Shown piece by piece: positions 45,642 through 56,854 of a stretch of 64,000 bases of DNA. Within the stretch, counting starts at the first letter, position 1; each line of letters opens with the position of its first letter. The stretch is from positions 124,001 to 188,000 of the forward strand of contig WPDH01000101.1 in the NCBI GenBank assembly GCA_019137255.1. Reading direction: 5' to 3'. The notes under the pieces are model-generated. The model did no database searches. It worked only from the letters and a program-made list of their open reading frames with translations, and had not been told where the DNA came from. The position numbers and the translations under genes are program-made. The DNA comes from Corinectria fuckeliana (taxonomy: Eukaryota; Ascomycota; Sordariomycetes; Hypocreales; Nectriaceae).

Positions 45642-46476
45642 GAGAGCGGAGGACAGTAACTAGCACACAGATTAGGGTGAATATTAGTATCTAGAGGGCA
45701 TCTCTTAGTGTTTTATGTACTGAGAAAGGCAGAAATCACCGATCCTTTCCAAATTCACCCGTCAGAATCGCAAAACACATCGTGGACTTAGCTCTTCGTT
45801 CGTTAGCCTTCTTTACTTTCATCCCATGCGTCAAACCCAAGCCTCAACTCTACTTCATCTTGACCTCTTCAAATTGTCCCGCGTCATCCAAAGTCATGGA
45901 AAAAATGACCGACATGGTTTACATCACTGTCAAACGTAGTAGTAGATGTAGTTTTACATTCTTATGTATCCTTGGCAGCTGTTGTTGATTGCACTGACGG
46001 CTAGAAGAATAATTAACGCCGGCACCGTTCCCGACCTAGAGAACATCCCACCCCCGCTAGCTAGGTAAGTACTGAACTACTATACTGAAAGCGATGGACT
46101 TTATATTGTGTGATAGCCTTTCTATTTTGTTAGCTGGATGAGCTTTTGGGAGCTATTTAGGTTAAAGAGGGAGGTCTGTTGCAAAGTTATGCTTTGATAT
46201 TTAAGATTGATGCTTTATGAATTTGGTTACTTATTGGGAAATGGATTTTATGTTTATTGCTTTATTTTATCTAATAAGATATTATAGAAGGCTTATATAA
46301 AACTGAATAATAAAAGGTAAATAAGTTCTTAGAGTTTAGGTCAATTTATAAGAGCTATATACTATGCTGTCACACTCTAAAACTATAAAGGGAAATGTGA
46401 ACAAGTATATGTATAGTCTTATACACAGCTACCTAGAAAGAAGTAAGGCTTATATCAGCTTCCTCAAGCCTGTCAC
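45642..46476. other. Intergenic with an AT-rich island
   Basis: The part at about 46130-46440 is strongly AT-rich with many TA steps and no reading frame. It may be an eroded repeat. No gene was found. Confidence 0.45.
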
Positions 46477-47580
46477 TTAGCAGCCAAGGTAGATAGCGTT
46501 AGCAAACAACGCATAAGTGTCGGCATGGTTTAAGTTCTGGGACGCAGATAGGCTACGAACAAAGCTGTAGCCGTAGCCACCATAGTCCGAGGTTCCCTTG
46601 ACCTGCGTGAGATGGGTGACCTCGTGCAAGTTGGTGCCAGCTTGGTCCTGGGCATGGCATGTTCCGGTGAGGGCAGCGAGGTTACTGAAATAGAGGTTGC
46701 AATATCCCATGATGCTAAGGCTAGGCACCGTGTACGCAAGCACGCCGCTGCTGCAAGCCCCGTAGACGTCGCTGCAGTAGTAGCGGGCGTAACCCGAGCT
46801 GGTAGAGCCGCACTCCGAGGCAACGTGGGAGAAGACGCCCGCAACAGTGCTGCGGGTGGAGCTGCTGGAGGACTTGAAGTACTCCTCCATCTTAGCAGCC
46901 GAGCCAGACGAAGCGGCCGTCTGGGCTCGGGCGGCCTGAGCACGGCAGTTTGACAGCGCGCGAGTGGTAACGGTAGCCTTGGTGCCGGTGCAGTCGCTCT
47001 GGACGATGGTGCGCCTCTGGTGAAAGTCAAGGCGCGTGGCAGCAGCCGCCTCACCGTCGATCTCGGCCTCGATCTTGTTCGACTCGAAAGGGACCGAGCC
47101 CAGAAGCTCAGTGCCGGCGGGGTCGGCATAGGATAGAGCACCAGCAACGACAACGTCGAACTTGCCACCGGCCGAAAGGTCATGGACTTCGGCAATGTCA
47201 AATATCACCTCGACGGACTCGCCAGCAGGGATGCTCTGAAAAGCAGCTTCCTCGAGAGACGCGGTGGCAACGCGGATGCGGACACCGTCAAAGTCAACGG
47301 CCTCCGCTGTAGGGCGTGTCAGTTACCCGCACCAAACTTTGACAGAGTACAATTAAGAGGACGTACCATCAAAAAAGACCTGGGCCTTTTCGATAGGGGC
47401 ACTGTCGAGGAAAGTTCCGGTTTTGAGAACCTTGAGGCTGTTCTTGCCGGTGTTGGTGACAGTGGCCCTGATGCCCGAGTTGCCAACGACCTCAAGCTTG
47501 ACATCGAGAGGCGTCGGGGTACCAGAGGGGGCGGCCAGCGTCACCGATAGAAGAGCGCTGAGAATACCGATGAACTTCAT
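46477..47580 (-). CDS. Deuterolysin-type metalloprotease (M35, aspzincin)
   Basis: Two exons on the minus strand (47580-47367 and 47306-46477) with a GTACGT...CTACAG intron give 347 residues, the usual size of M35 pre-pro-enzymes. Residues 1-17 are a signal peptide (FIGILSALLSVTLAAP), followed by a propeptide of about 160 residues. The catalytic domain has the zinc motif HEVTH at about 299-303, the aspzincin GTSDYGGYGY block and the downstream ligand aspartate in NHADTY. Cysteines are conserved (QSDCTG, SNCRAQ, YCSDVYGAC, GTCHAQ). It is a secreted endopeptidase favouring basic substrates in known members. A TATA-like box is at 47679-47684. No lesion is seen. The 223-codon frame on the same strand is a shadow. 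Confidence 0.9.
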
Positions 47581-47678
47581 CTTGATCCGAGATGAGGAGA
47601 TAGTAAGAAATGTGGTATGTTTCTAGGACTGTTGAATGTGATGAGAATTGCCTTTAGAGAAGGATTCGTCGCAGCCTT

Positions 47679-47684
47679 CTTATA
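47679..47684 (-). promoter_or_regulatory. TATA-like box of the deuterolysin gene
   Basis: The minus strand reads aggtataagaagg about 100 bp upstream of the ATG at 47580. Confidence 0.45.
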
Positions 47685-50180
47685 CCTATCGATCCGGGAA
47701 GGCTGGCCTGGCTCCAAGACATATCCATGTTGATCTTGTCATGTATAGTCTGAACAGCATCTTGTATTCGGTCGGACCATCTCTCCAGCGTAGTTGAAGT
47801 AGGGTGCCACTAATCTAAGCGATACCCCTAGCCCCTTTCGATGTCACTTTCCTATTTACGCAATACGTCCGGTTGCCTTTTTGTGAAAACAGAGATTGAA
47901 CAATTTAAGCTGGGACATACCTCCATGTTTGCAGAGTTGATAGGAGTGATGTTGTTAGTCTGAGTATCTCTTGTAGCGACGAATCATTCTACGAGCATGA
48001 GATACCTCCTTGAGACGAGGCAGCTCTCTTACAGCGCCATAGGACTTTGAAACAGCTCTGAATTAGCTTAAAGCTAAAAGTTAACTAAGTAGATGCGAGA
48101 ACAATCTCGTCTATAGGACGTAGCAACGGGTTCCAGTTCCCTTGATGTTAGTGTGGGCCAGGAAGCAGTTGTCCGTCAATATCTCGAATAATCCCAAAGC
48201 GGGCATCAAAATTTGTTTCCAGGACTGTACCTCCTTCCTAAGCTGTCCACGTTTTTATCATGAGCCCAACATTGTGATAACGGTCACATTCTCCCCGTAT
48301 CAATTTTCCACCTTTGTAGCACAAACGATACTGCAAGCGCTGGAAGTGCTTGTTGCCAAGTGCTGCAGCCACATCGAGCCGGTCAAATCATGACAGGGCG
48401 CCAAGTTTGGCGTAAGATGAGAAAGGAAGGCGGAAGGATGTGTTAAGAAGAAGTAGATAATAAACATTGGTGGGAATTTGAGGACTCTTGGCGGAGAGAG
48501 GCTGGTTTCAGGGATACACCTCTGTGTAGGAGCATCAAAGATGTTAGAATGATCAAGGGCCGCACGAATGAACTCTTGGATGGTAGTCTTGGCTTTAGTG
48601 GTCATTATGGGAAACGACTCACAGGACGGGGATCTTCGCGACTCTCGGTGGCTTATTAGCAACGAAGAGGCAAAGGCTGATGCTTGCTGGTGCGCGGAGA
48701 GAACAATGACAAAACATGGTGTTAAGTTTTATTTGGGTCTTTGTGTGTTCCGACTTAACCTTCCAGAGAATCAGGGGATTGGTAGCAAATAATAGACGAG
48801 GACTATGTCAGGCCATGCAGGATAAAACAAGCCAAGCCGGAAGTCGGAGTCCCGCGCTTTTTGGCCAATCGAGGTCATGCATTAGGCCTCAACGAGGTAT
48901 TACAATTTATCGAATATGCAGCAGCTACCTTCCCTTTCGATCCATCGCGGGTGATAAGCAGAGCGCTATAGAGCACAACATCAGCGGCGAGCCGACAGGG
49001 TGACAGTTTGGGCTTTAGGGTGGGAGGATGAGACGTCGGAGAGGCCTAACAAGGAAGCTGAATAAAGGAAATCGGAATTCCCCCTCTTAGCGCGTAAAGG
49101 ATATTTAGGCATAACATGGAAGCTTAGAAACAAACAAATAGCGGGGAGAAGCTGATGTTGCAGCGAGATGCGACCTTATCTGCCGCCAAAGAGAGGACAG
49201 CGGAAGTTCCTTGCAGCGACGCCCAGAGGCTTAGCCCGGACAGATTGGTCCGGTCTCGACTGGGGGTGGGGGGGCTTCCTCGGCTGGGATGTGAAGACGA
49301 AAGACAAAAGATGTGCCGATACGATGCATCGGGGAGCGGATCGAAGCGAGGATGACATGTCCGGATTGAGAAGCTGGGCTGGATATAAGTGTGAGTTGGC
49401 ATGGGGCAGTGCAATGTAGTGGGAATGGGATTCAACATGGCTTGTGTAGGCGTAGTTGTCAATTACTCACGACGGCTGGAATATCATTCAATTCATTCCA
49501 CGGTTTGGAGATCAACGTAAGACTGCCAGCTGCCCGACCTCACTTAGACCCACAATCAACTTCCAGTTTGGCTACGCGTTACGCGCAATTAGACGCGATG
49601 GATCGTGCAGTTAGTGAGTTTCACATTCTGCAGCAGGCCATAGAAATTAGAAAAAGATTGCCCGAGGCAGGCCAGTCTTGGACAGACTAATAGTTGAATT
49701 GTTAGTCTGCAACCCTCGGACTGGACTATTAAGAGCGTTGTGCTGTTCCACGACTAGCTCCCTTTCACCCGTACCATCGCCCATCATTTACAGGTCCAAC
49801 ACCCCGGCTCATAGTATCTATAGGTCTGCGTTGAAATTTCCACGAAGCCAGTCTCCTCCTTCGTCCCAGAGTAGGTAGCGCACCATCTAGGACCCAACTC
49901 GCTATTATAGGCAAGTATCTAAGGGGTGAGCCCATGGCGCAGGCTCGTTGCCATCGCACGGGAAGCAGTCGCTCAGGTCTACTCGGCTGCAAAATATCTC
50001 TAGAATTGTCTTGTCTCGAGTACGAGGCTCAAAAGAGTCCCTGCTATTCTAGAGGGACTAGAGAGGAGCGATGACGATGACATCCCGTCATGCCCAAGGA
50101 TACGTAAGTGTCTCATTTCAAGTTATTACTAACGAGCGCCCGCTAACTATACTAGATGATTCCGCAACAAACATCACGCA
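47685..50180. other. Gene-poor interval
   Basis: About 2.5 kb with many short frames, none longer than 120 codons and none with a recognisable domain. This is the emptiest stretch of the right half of the window. Confidence 0.45.
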
Positions 50181-50440
50181 ACTACCAGTATTATCTCCTT
50201 ACTAAGGTTAAGAGTTAGAAGTATCTCTGACAAGTATGCATTTTAATGTTAAAATATTATATCTATATAGGCAAGGCTTAAGTCTTTATTTAATTTGGTC
50301 ATATTAGAGATTTATGGTGCTGCTATTTTTACTATAATATTAGCTACATCTTTTTCTATTATAGTAAAATGACTAATTGCTAGTCAACTTAAAGCTAGAA
50401 AACTAGCTCTTAGCCTTAATATATTTACTATCATATCTCT
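50181..50440. repeat. AT-rich island, probably an eroded repeat
   Basis: Sequence dominated by ta, ct and ag steps (such as tagctagaaaactagctc) with no coding capacity. Its borders with normal-composition DNA are abrupt. Repeat-induced mutation of a transposon would produce this, but no parent element can be identified here. Confidence 0.4.
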
Positions 50441-50529
50441 ATCGGACGCACGCTGAATAGTTTCCTCTCACTACCCATCAATCGGGAGCCCACAACAATA
50501 GACGCAGCGCCAATGCAAGCTGACGAGGC

Positions 50530-50990
50530 TTAGGTTACTGAGTCGGCAGGACACGAACGGTTTCGCTTCGGCAGACTGCCAGCAGAAGTCAAAGTACACC
50601 TCATCAAACATGCCCTTACTCGGACACCGATGACGAATGGGACCGTATAGCCTTCCAGTCTACGTTTAACTGTCCACTACTTCCTGCCTCCAAGAGGCAG
50701 CCTTCGTCATCATGAACGCCAAACCGAATTGGTAGATCACTGGGTATCAGATGGAGGGGGCCACCTTTATAGCGCGGCGAGGACCGGAGGACTGCCTGGG
50801 GACGGAGTTGCGCGAGTTGGGGGACCTGTTCACGACTACACCGGTCAAACGATGCAAAGACTGCCGCCCATTTCCATCAGCACGGGATCGTAGGCGACAC
50901 CGGGTACAAATGGGTCGTTCACCCAATACAACAGTGCGGCTTGTATTTACACAACTTCGCCAGACCAGACCGGATAATGCCGAATATTAG
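50530..50990 (+). pseudogene. Possible F-box protein relic
   Basis: Near 50555 a frame reads HERFRFGRLPAEVKVHLIKH, a good match to the start of fungal F-box domains (LPxEVxxxI). It stops soon after. In another frame 50751-50990 continues with protein-like sequence (MEGATFIARRGPEDCLGTEL, CKDCRPF). No intact gene is present and the link between the two parts is uncertain. Confidence 0.35.
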
Positions 50991-51076
50991 GTTCCTTAGA
51001 TATAGCGAAGGGTCTAACTTGGTTAGGGGGAAATAGCCTGGATTTCAGTACTGGCTGGGATGTGGGCGAGTGGACT

Positions 51077-51560
51077 TTACCCTGCTGAGAAAGTAATGAA
51101 GTAGGATTGAAGCTCCTTGCCTTTGTCGCCCAGGAACCGTTCAGGGATGTACTTCTCGGCGTTGGGGTACTCGGATGCATCCCGGTGCGCAACCAGTGCC
51201 GAAACGCCCACCGTCGTGTTCCCAGCCACGTACTGGCCCATGATGATCAAGCCCTCCTCGGGCGCCACTCGAGCAAGACCATGGGGCGTGGGAGGAAACA
51301 GGCTGAGAAACTCGTCGAGATAGGCGCGGAGATAGGGGAGATGCTTGATCTTGTCGTAAGGAGCAACGATCTCCTCCGGCTCGAGCACCGAGTCAATCTC
51401 CCTTTGCAGGTTGGCGAGGATCTCCGGGTTCAGCAGCAGTTGGTACATGACATTGGCGAGGGCGATGCCGGTGGTGACGCTGCCCGCGTTCATCATGATG
51501 TTGATTTCGGCGACAATCTCACCCCACTCGAGGTTGTGAGCAGGCTGTTGGGGCTACCGG
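51077..51560 (-). pseudogene. Cytochrome P450 fragment lacking the heme-binding end
   Basis: The minus strand carries the helix I to meander part of a P450: HNLEWGEIVAEINIMMNAGS with VTT in place of the usual DTT, LPYLRAYLDEFLSLFPPTP where the K-helix ExxR has lost its arginine (EFLS), AGNTTVGVSALVAHRD and ERFLGDKGKELQSY. It ends FITFSAG-stop at 51077, immediately before the cysteine ligand. A GTAAAG after FSAG could be a splice donor, but no exon with the CIGR-type sequence follows. Upstream of 51560 homology stops abruptly. It is a dead fragment, related to the benzoate-hydroxylase or pisatin-demethylase-like clans. Confidence 0.65.
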
Positions 51561-52671
51561 CCCCTTAGAAACAACAACCCACCATCATCGCCGCGTGAGA
51601 CTACGTGCTGTTGCCGGCATTGCCTGGTTCTGTGATACTGCGAATACTAGGATATCTGTTGCGTGATGCCGCCGACCGGACCGAGAAGGACTGGATGCGA
51701 GGTAATTAATCCACGTCCCCGATTGCTTTTTTAGTTGTCGCCAACCCTGCCCTGCCCAGTTTTTGGCTTAAGCTACGCTGCCTGTTCCTTTATCCCCTGC
51801 TCTTCTCTCTTTCAGCCCAATCCGGCACACCAAGCTAATTCCTCCGTCCCAAGAATTGCGGTGCAAGGCAACTACCCACCATTGTCCTCATGCTTCCCAT
51901 TAATCTAAACAAGGGAATTGTCACCGGGCTCACATGACCGTCATCTTTTAGACACCTCAAGTATAAGTCGCATGTCCGCCACGTGTCCTCGCCGCTTCCC
52001 CCTTGGCTGACTCGGCCGTGCCATCTCATCCGTATAGGCGACGGTGAGAAACCCTGTGCCCAGTGCTTCAAGAAGGATATACAGTGCAATCGAAGCTCGA
52101 GGTGCGATTTCGCCATAATAGTACTAGTAAAACAGGGTGAGGCTCTCTCCACTCCTTTCACGCTCCTGAGCTGTTTCAGAACTATTGCTTGCTCCTTGAG
52201 GCGGCCCTCCTAAATCCTGGTGCTAACGTGCTCGTACCCAGGGCCACGCTACCCGAGTCCTCGGGCACTCAATTATGGTGCAAGACTGCGGGAAAATAAC
52301 TCAAGTTCCTTGACCAGAGCCTCTAGTTTGCCAGATACTACGAAGACGGTGATGATGATGATGACGACGGAGACTGTCAACGGGCTTCAGCTAACAAAGC
52401 ACCCGTCAAACCCAACACCAACAGATTCCGCCTTCGGCCTGTAATTAATTTTAGGTGTGAGATTGAAATCTAGATAGCTAGCAATTAGTAGTTTCTTAAC
52501 TATTAGATATTGAGCAAGTCTAAAAATTAGAGGAGATATTTCTTTAAGTTTACTATTCAAATTCTATACTTATTTTCTATCTGTGTATACTGTTTATAAA
52601 ACTACACTATATTCTCTTCTTGATATAGCTTTTAAAGTTTCTTTATTAATACGAGTAGCCTGTATAGATGG
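51561..52671. other. Interval with a zinc-cluster remnant and an AT-rich island
   Basis: After an acceptor-like tatag near 52038, the plus strand reads DGEKPCAQCFKKDIQC, the exact layout of the second half of a Zn2Cys6 cluster (C-x2-C-x6-C). No convincing first half or downstream regulator could be joined to it. From about 52440 to 52671 the DNA becomes AT-rich (ttaattttagg, tctagatagctagc), probably an eroded repeat. It abuts the end of the next gene. Confidence 0.4.
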
Positions 52672-53664
52672 TTATATATTAAAGGATACGATTTTCTTTG
52701 GTCGCGAAACTCCCTGCACCTCACGAGTACTCGGCGGAGTATCAACTTCCATCAGCAATTCGCGACCTTGACTGGAAAGAAGATCGCATAAGGTTTTGTA
52801 AAAGATCTTCAAGTCAGCCATGGTGTACGACTCGAGTGTCTTGCGTAGCTGATCAACGAACCCGAAGCCGTAACTGAAGACGACGGAGGGGGGCACGCCC
52901 TGCCAATCATCGCCACCCAGCCAGTCGAGAGTCTGTGTCAACTGCTTCCTCCTCGTCTGGCTCAACAGCAACTGATTTGCTTCGGAAAAGGGACGTTCTG
53001 GATTAATTTTGAGTTCCAGGGGTTTCCATTCGAAAATCTCGGACAAGACCATCATCAACGACCAGACATCATCGCACCAGCCAAGGTCGCTAGTGTCATG
53101 AGAATAAGATTCGCGGTCCGGAGAGTTGTGGATTGGAGACGATTTGGACAACCAACCCATAGTGTAAGGCTTGGTATACTCCATGCCATTGCCTACGTCA
53201 AGGAACAAGAACGACGTAGTCTGCAAAGCTCTATGGACAAGACCAAAGTGGACGTGCATCGATCGCACTTGCTCCGTGATGATCTTGGCGAGCTTATATC
53301 TGTCCCTGGTCGATGGCTTTGGGGAGTTACTGAGCACGTAGTGGAGGTCGACAGGCAGACCAGGGCACGAATAGGCCACGTAGATGTCAGATTCCACTGT
53401 GATTGAGGCATCGATTCTGAGCGTGCGAGCCCTCCCGGGGCGGAGATTTTCAGCAGTGTCATCCAGTGTAGGAATGTTCTCGACCTCTGTGAGGCGGCGT
53501 TGATGAGCATTTGGGTCTCTTGCCGACTTTTCACACACATGGAAGTGTTGCCCACCCAGGTCGACTAAAGCCCGTTGACTGAACGGCCCGAACCTTCCTG
53601 GTGAAAACGGCACCTTTCCTTCGGCGTTCCGGATCTGTTCAATGGTTAGCATACGAGGCTGCAT
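52672..53664 (-). CDS. Kinase-like protein lacking the catalytic aspartate (pseudokinase)
   Basis: An open frame of 330 residues. Residues 125-160 (KLAKIITEQVRSMHVHFGLV followed by HRALQTTSFLFL) correspond to the catalytic loop of a protein kinase fold, but the HRD aspartate is alanine (HRA, 144-146). Residues 193-210 (DLGWCDDVWSLMMVLSEIFE) match the DxWSLG helix of the C-lobe. No glycine loop or VAIK lysine is evident, so the N-lobe is missing or diverged. Such kinase-like C-terminal domains occur in fungal HeLo/HET-s-associated and NLR-like proteins, but no HeLo domain is seen here. The last codons (KKIVSFNI) run into AT-rich DNA, so the natural C-terminus may be lost. Confidence 0.5.
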   Translation of the reverse strand: MQPRMLTIEQIRNAEGKVPFSPGRFGPFSQRALVDLGGQHFHVCEKSARDPNAHQRRLTEVENIPTLDDTAENLRPGRARTLRIDASITVESDIYVAYSCPGLPVDLHYVLSNSPKPSTRDRYKLAKIITEQVRSMHVHFGLVHRALQTTSFLFLDVGNGMEYTKPYTMGWLSKSSPIHNSPDRESYSHDTSDLGWCDDVWSLMMVLSEIFEWKPLELKINPERPFSEANQLLLSQTRRKQLTQTLDWLGGDDWQGVPPSVVFSYGFGFVDQLRKTLESYTMADLKIFYKTLCDLLSSQGRELLMEVDTPPSTREVQGVSRPKKIVSFNI

Positions 53665-54488
53665 GTTGGAAGACTGGTACCAAGTGTTTCCAGTGTGTTG
53701 CTTTCGATGATGTGATGGGTTGCACCAAGTTTATCGCTGCGGAAGACGCATTTTCTATACCGGGTGGAACCGGATTTTTCTCGCTAAAGGGACATGTTCA
53801 AGACGGTTGGCTTCTTTATTCTTGAATTGAACATATCCCAACTGGTTGTTTGGTTCGACCTGGTCCTAAAACAAAGCCCTTAGAGGCGTGTTCGTTCTAT
53901 TGTTCTTTCATTCCCTGAACATGGTGCATGTACTAATCTGGGAAACTCGTTGTTACAAAGAAACCTTGAGCGCACAACGAAGACGTGGCAAACGATGAGA
54001 CCTGGACAGTGTGGCTAGTATTTCATCCATCGCCATTTGGTGTTTGGCAACGGCATGTTCAACCTCGTCCGTTTAGTAATCAAGCGTACTGTAGGATAAG
54101 CGCAACTGCGGAGCCGTGAAGACGCATAATACGGGGATATTACTTGAGTTTTCCGGGTGTAGCCTCCTGCTGACGCCGCTCTTTGGCTTTTAAGCCACGG
54201 ATGAGTGATCAAAACCTGCACCACCAGCGTTCGTGCATCCAGTGCCCACGCACCATGATCAGTAAACATTCGCATCGTGAGAACCAGAGTTGCACCACAA
54301 TGCTACGTGTGAATAAGCGGATCATTTCTGATTCTAGAAAACCTCAGAATGCACGAGAATACATATAAAGTCTTGTGCTCACGCATCTGAGAAGGAGAAG
54401 AAACACAAGCGAAGTCACACTCACACTTGTCAACCGGTCACTCGACAGTCACGTCTTATTACACCAACGGGAAACAAAAGTTCACAAA
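53665..54488. other. Intergenic, no gene recognised
   Basis: About 820 bases between divergent loci. No domain or strong promoter element was recognised. Confidence 0.5.
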
Positions 54489-55406
54489 ATGTCATCACCT
54501 TTCAAAAACGTGCTCATTGTTGGAGGCTCAGGATCTATTGGTTCTATTGTTTTCCAGGCACTGCTTAAAGAACCATCTTTCACCGTCACGGCTCTGCGCG
54601 CTCGTCACCTAAGAACAAGCTCCCCTCAGATGTCAACGTCATCACCATTGACGACTCCTACCCGCTCGACGCACCCGTGGCTGCATTCAAAGTTCAGGAT
54701 GCCATCGTTAACTGCATGATTTCACCCGCCCACGACAACCAGCGCCGCTTCATTGATGCTGCTGTGGCCCCCATGGTCAAGGCGCTACATCCCTTTAAAA
54801 CATGGCCTTCACAATAGCAATACTGACGCACGAGCGCTCAGCTCCGTCTTCCGCAACAAGGGCGAGGTTCAGGACTACCTCCGTTCTTAGGAGTCCCTAG
54901 GCTTGGAGTGGATGAGCATTGCTTGCGGAATGTGGCTCAAGTGGAGTGTGTAACGTAACTTCCGGGGCATGCGTGTCAAGGAGAAGAAGTTTGTCTTCTA
55001 GGATGTCGGTAAGGGCTACTTCAGCGTGTCGACGGAAGATAACACAGCTTTTGGACTGGTTAATACCTTGTTGAAGAAGTGGGAGGAGGCCAAGAACCGA
55101 ATCGTATACCTGAGTGATTTTACCATGACCCAGAACTAGCTGTTAGAAGCCATTAAACGCATTGGCGGAGAGTAGTTTGCAACCGAGAGGATTAACAGTG
55201 CTGAATACGTCACGGAGAAGCAGGCGGCAGTGACTACTAGAGATCCCTATGCGATGTACGACGAAATTGAGACTGGCTTCGTGACTGGGAAATATAGCGG
55301 TCACCTCGAAATGGAAGGCGAAATCGTGAATGACCTGCTGAGTCTTCTAAGCAACTCGGTAGACGAGGCAGTCAAGGTTGCTCGGGAAGCCGTCAAGAAC
55401 CAGTAG
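54489..55406 (+). pseudogene. NmrA-like/isoflavone-reductase-like oxidoreductase, decayed
   Basis: The ATG at 54489 opens a clean NAD(P)-binding start (FKNVLIVGGSGSIGSIVFQA). A shift near 54600 leads to KLPSDVNVITIDDSYPLDAP and NQRRFIDAAVAPMVKA, and a second shift near 54790 leads to a frame that runs to the end (TDARALSSVFRNKGEVQDYL, GLEWMSIACGMWLKWS, EAKNRIVYLSDFTMTQN, YAMYDEIETGFVTGKYSGHL), closing at TAG 55404. That last frame contains five internal stops at 54888, 54951, 54999, 55137 and 55173, four TAG and one TAA. The gene length (about 300 codons) and block order are those of fungal NmrA-like reductases. No intact product is possible. Confidence 0.75.
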
Positions 55407-56747
55407 GGGTGCCTACAGTAGCATCAATTTTATTGTGGTAGCTAAATAGTCTTATATCCATGGTTAAGATATCGAATCACAAGGTCTCTTGCTTGTTAAG
55501 ATTATGTCAGTTACCAGATTGTTGAATTAGCTGAAAGTGTCAGTCAGATGCAGGCTCGAGACTCTCAGATTATACGTCGCAGGCCTACTGGCGTTGAGGC
55601 GGCCCATCATGAGCCTTGCTAGACACCATGCATGCCGGACCTCAAACATTAATGAACTCCCGTAGCTCCCTTGATCCGCTCATTTGTTCGTGCAGAGCTT
55701 GGCCCCTGTTTCAGAGTACAACAGGCATCAAACATCCCAAGCAGCGCAAATAATCTCGCCTGTACTTTTGTTATCAGAGGCAAGATACAAGAGGCCTGAA
55801 TAAAACAGTTAGGAGGAACTTGCGTTCATTCGTGGCAATCTTCAAGTAGTCATGAACTACCTGAGGGATCTCATCCGAAGCAACTCTTGGAGTCAAAGAT
55901 GGAAGATTATTTCCTGTACATTTCGTCTATTATCTGCAAGACTTTTAGTTAAGTTGGAAAAATCATATGGCGCAGGTATAACGTACTATGGATGGACCTT
56001 GGCTCTTAAGAAGTGACCAGTCGAACTTGGAAGTATAGCTTTCAGGCCCTTTATTGATAGCTGAGGCGGGTTGTGTCAGCGAGGCCGATTAACTGAATGA
56101 CGGTACTGTTAAAGCTACTCCTTGATTGGATCGAACGCCGCTCACCTCGTACAGTACCAGAAACCGTGTTAATCAGTCGATCACTACTCCTGTGCTTTCT
56201 GTACTATCTCGAATGACGGTGTGTAGGCTATTCAAGGCTTTCTGGGCGGCAACTTGGCTCGCGTGACTAGCTGCATGGTAGTTCCGAGGCAGCATTGGTC
56301 AAGGCAGGAGGAAGAAGGAATGCGGACTGATGGCTAGCTAGGCACCCTGATGACGCTACCAGTACCACACACCACGGCTATAAGTAATCGAGAATGCAGG
56401 AATAGGTTAGAATATATGGCTCAGTGTTTGCCAAGTGTAGGCAGAAACAAGGCTTCAGTCGATAATGCAATAATGATTTAGAATGCATGGCTCAGCGTCT
56501 GCTGGTTTAGGCATAGGGCTTACGCGGTACTTATGGACGCGACTTCAACAGGCAAGCCGGCTTGAGAAACACGGGAATTAGTTTGACAGATCAATCAGCC
56601 ATGGAGGGAACCAAGCCAGCTTAGCTGACCGGGAGGTTGCGTGGCATACTTTGGGGGCGGAATACATAATTGTCGGATGTCCCCATCGGCCGATGTTGCA
56701 TTTTGGTAGGTGTTGGGCGTGATACTCCCTCACTGTACCTTGGGCAG
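55407..56747. other. Intergenic with an imperfect 40-bp duplication
   Basis: The string ttagaatatatggctcag near 56407 recurs as ttagaatgcatggctcag near 56477, and the similarity continues for about 40 bases each. Otherwise no gene was recognised in about 1.3 kb. Confidence 0.4.
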
Positions 56748-56755
56748 TTATATAT
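56748..56755 (+). promoter_or_regulatory. TATA box and CT-rich leader of the small cysteine-rich gene
   Basis: ttatatat lies about 100 bp before the ATG at 56855 and is followed by a pyrimidine tract (ccttctcacaccctcttttc). Together they make a typical strong fungal core promoter. Confidence 0.6.
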
Positions 56756-56854
56756 CGTCCTTCTCACACCCTCTTTTCTCGTCCTTCTCGCCATTGTTCA
56801 TCTGACCATCCCTTTTTTACCGGTAATCGTCAACGGGAGATAGCCAACTGAACA

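Noticed and set aside
46530..47201. 223-codon frame on the minus strand
   Set aside because: Out-of-phase shadow of the deuterolysin exon; low complexity (Pro/Ala/Arg/Ser).
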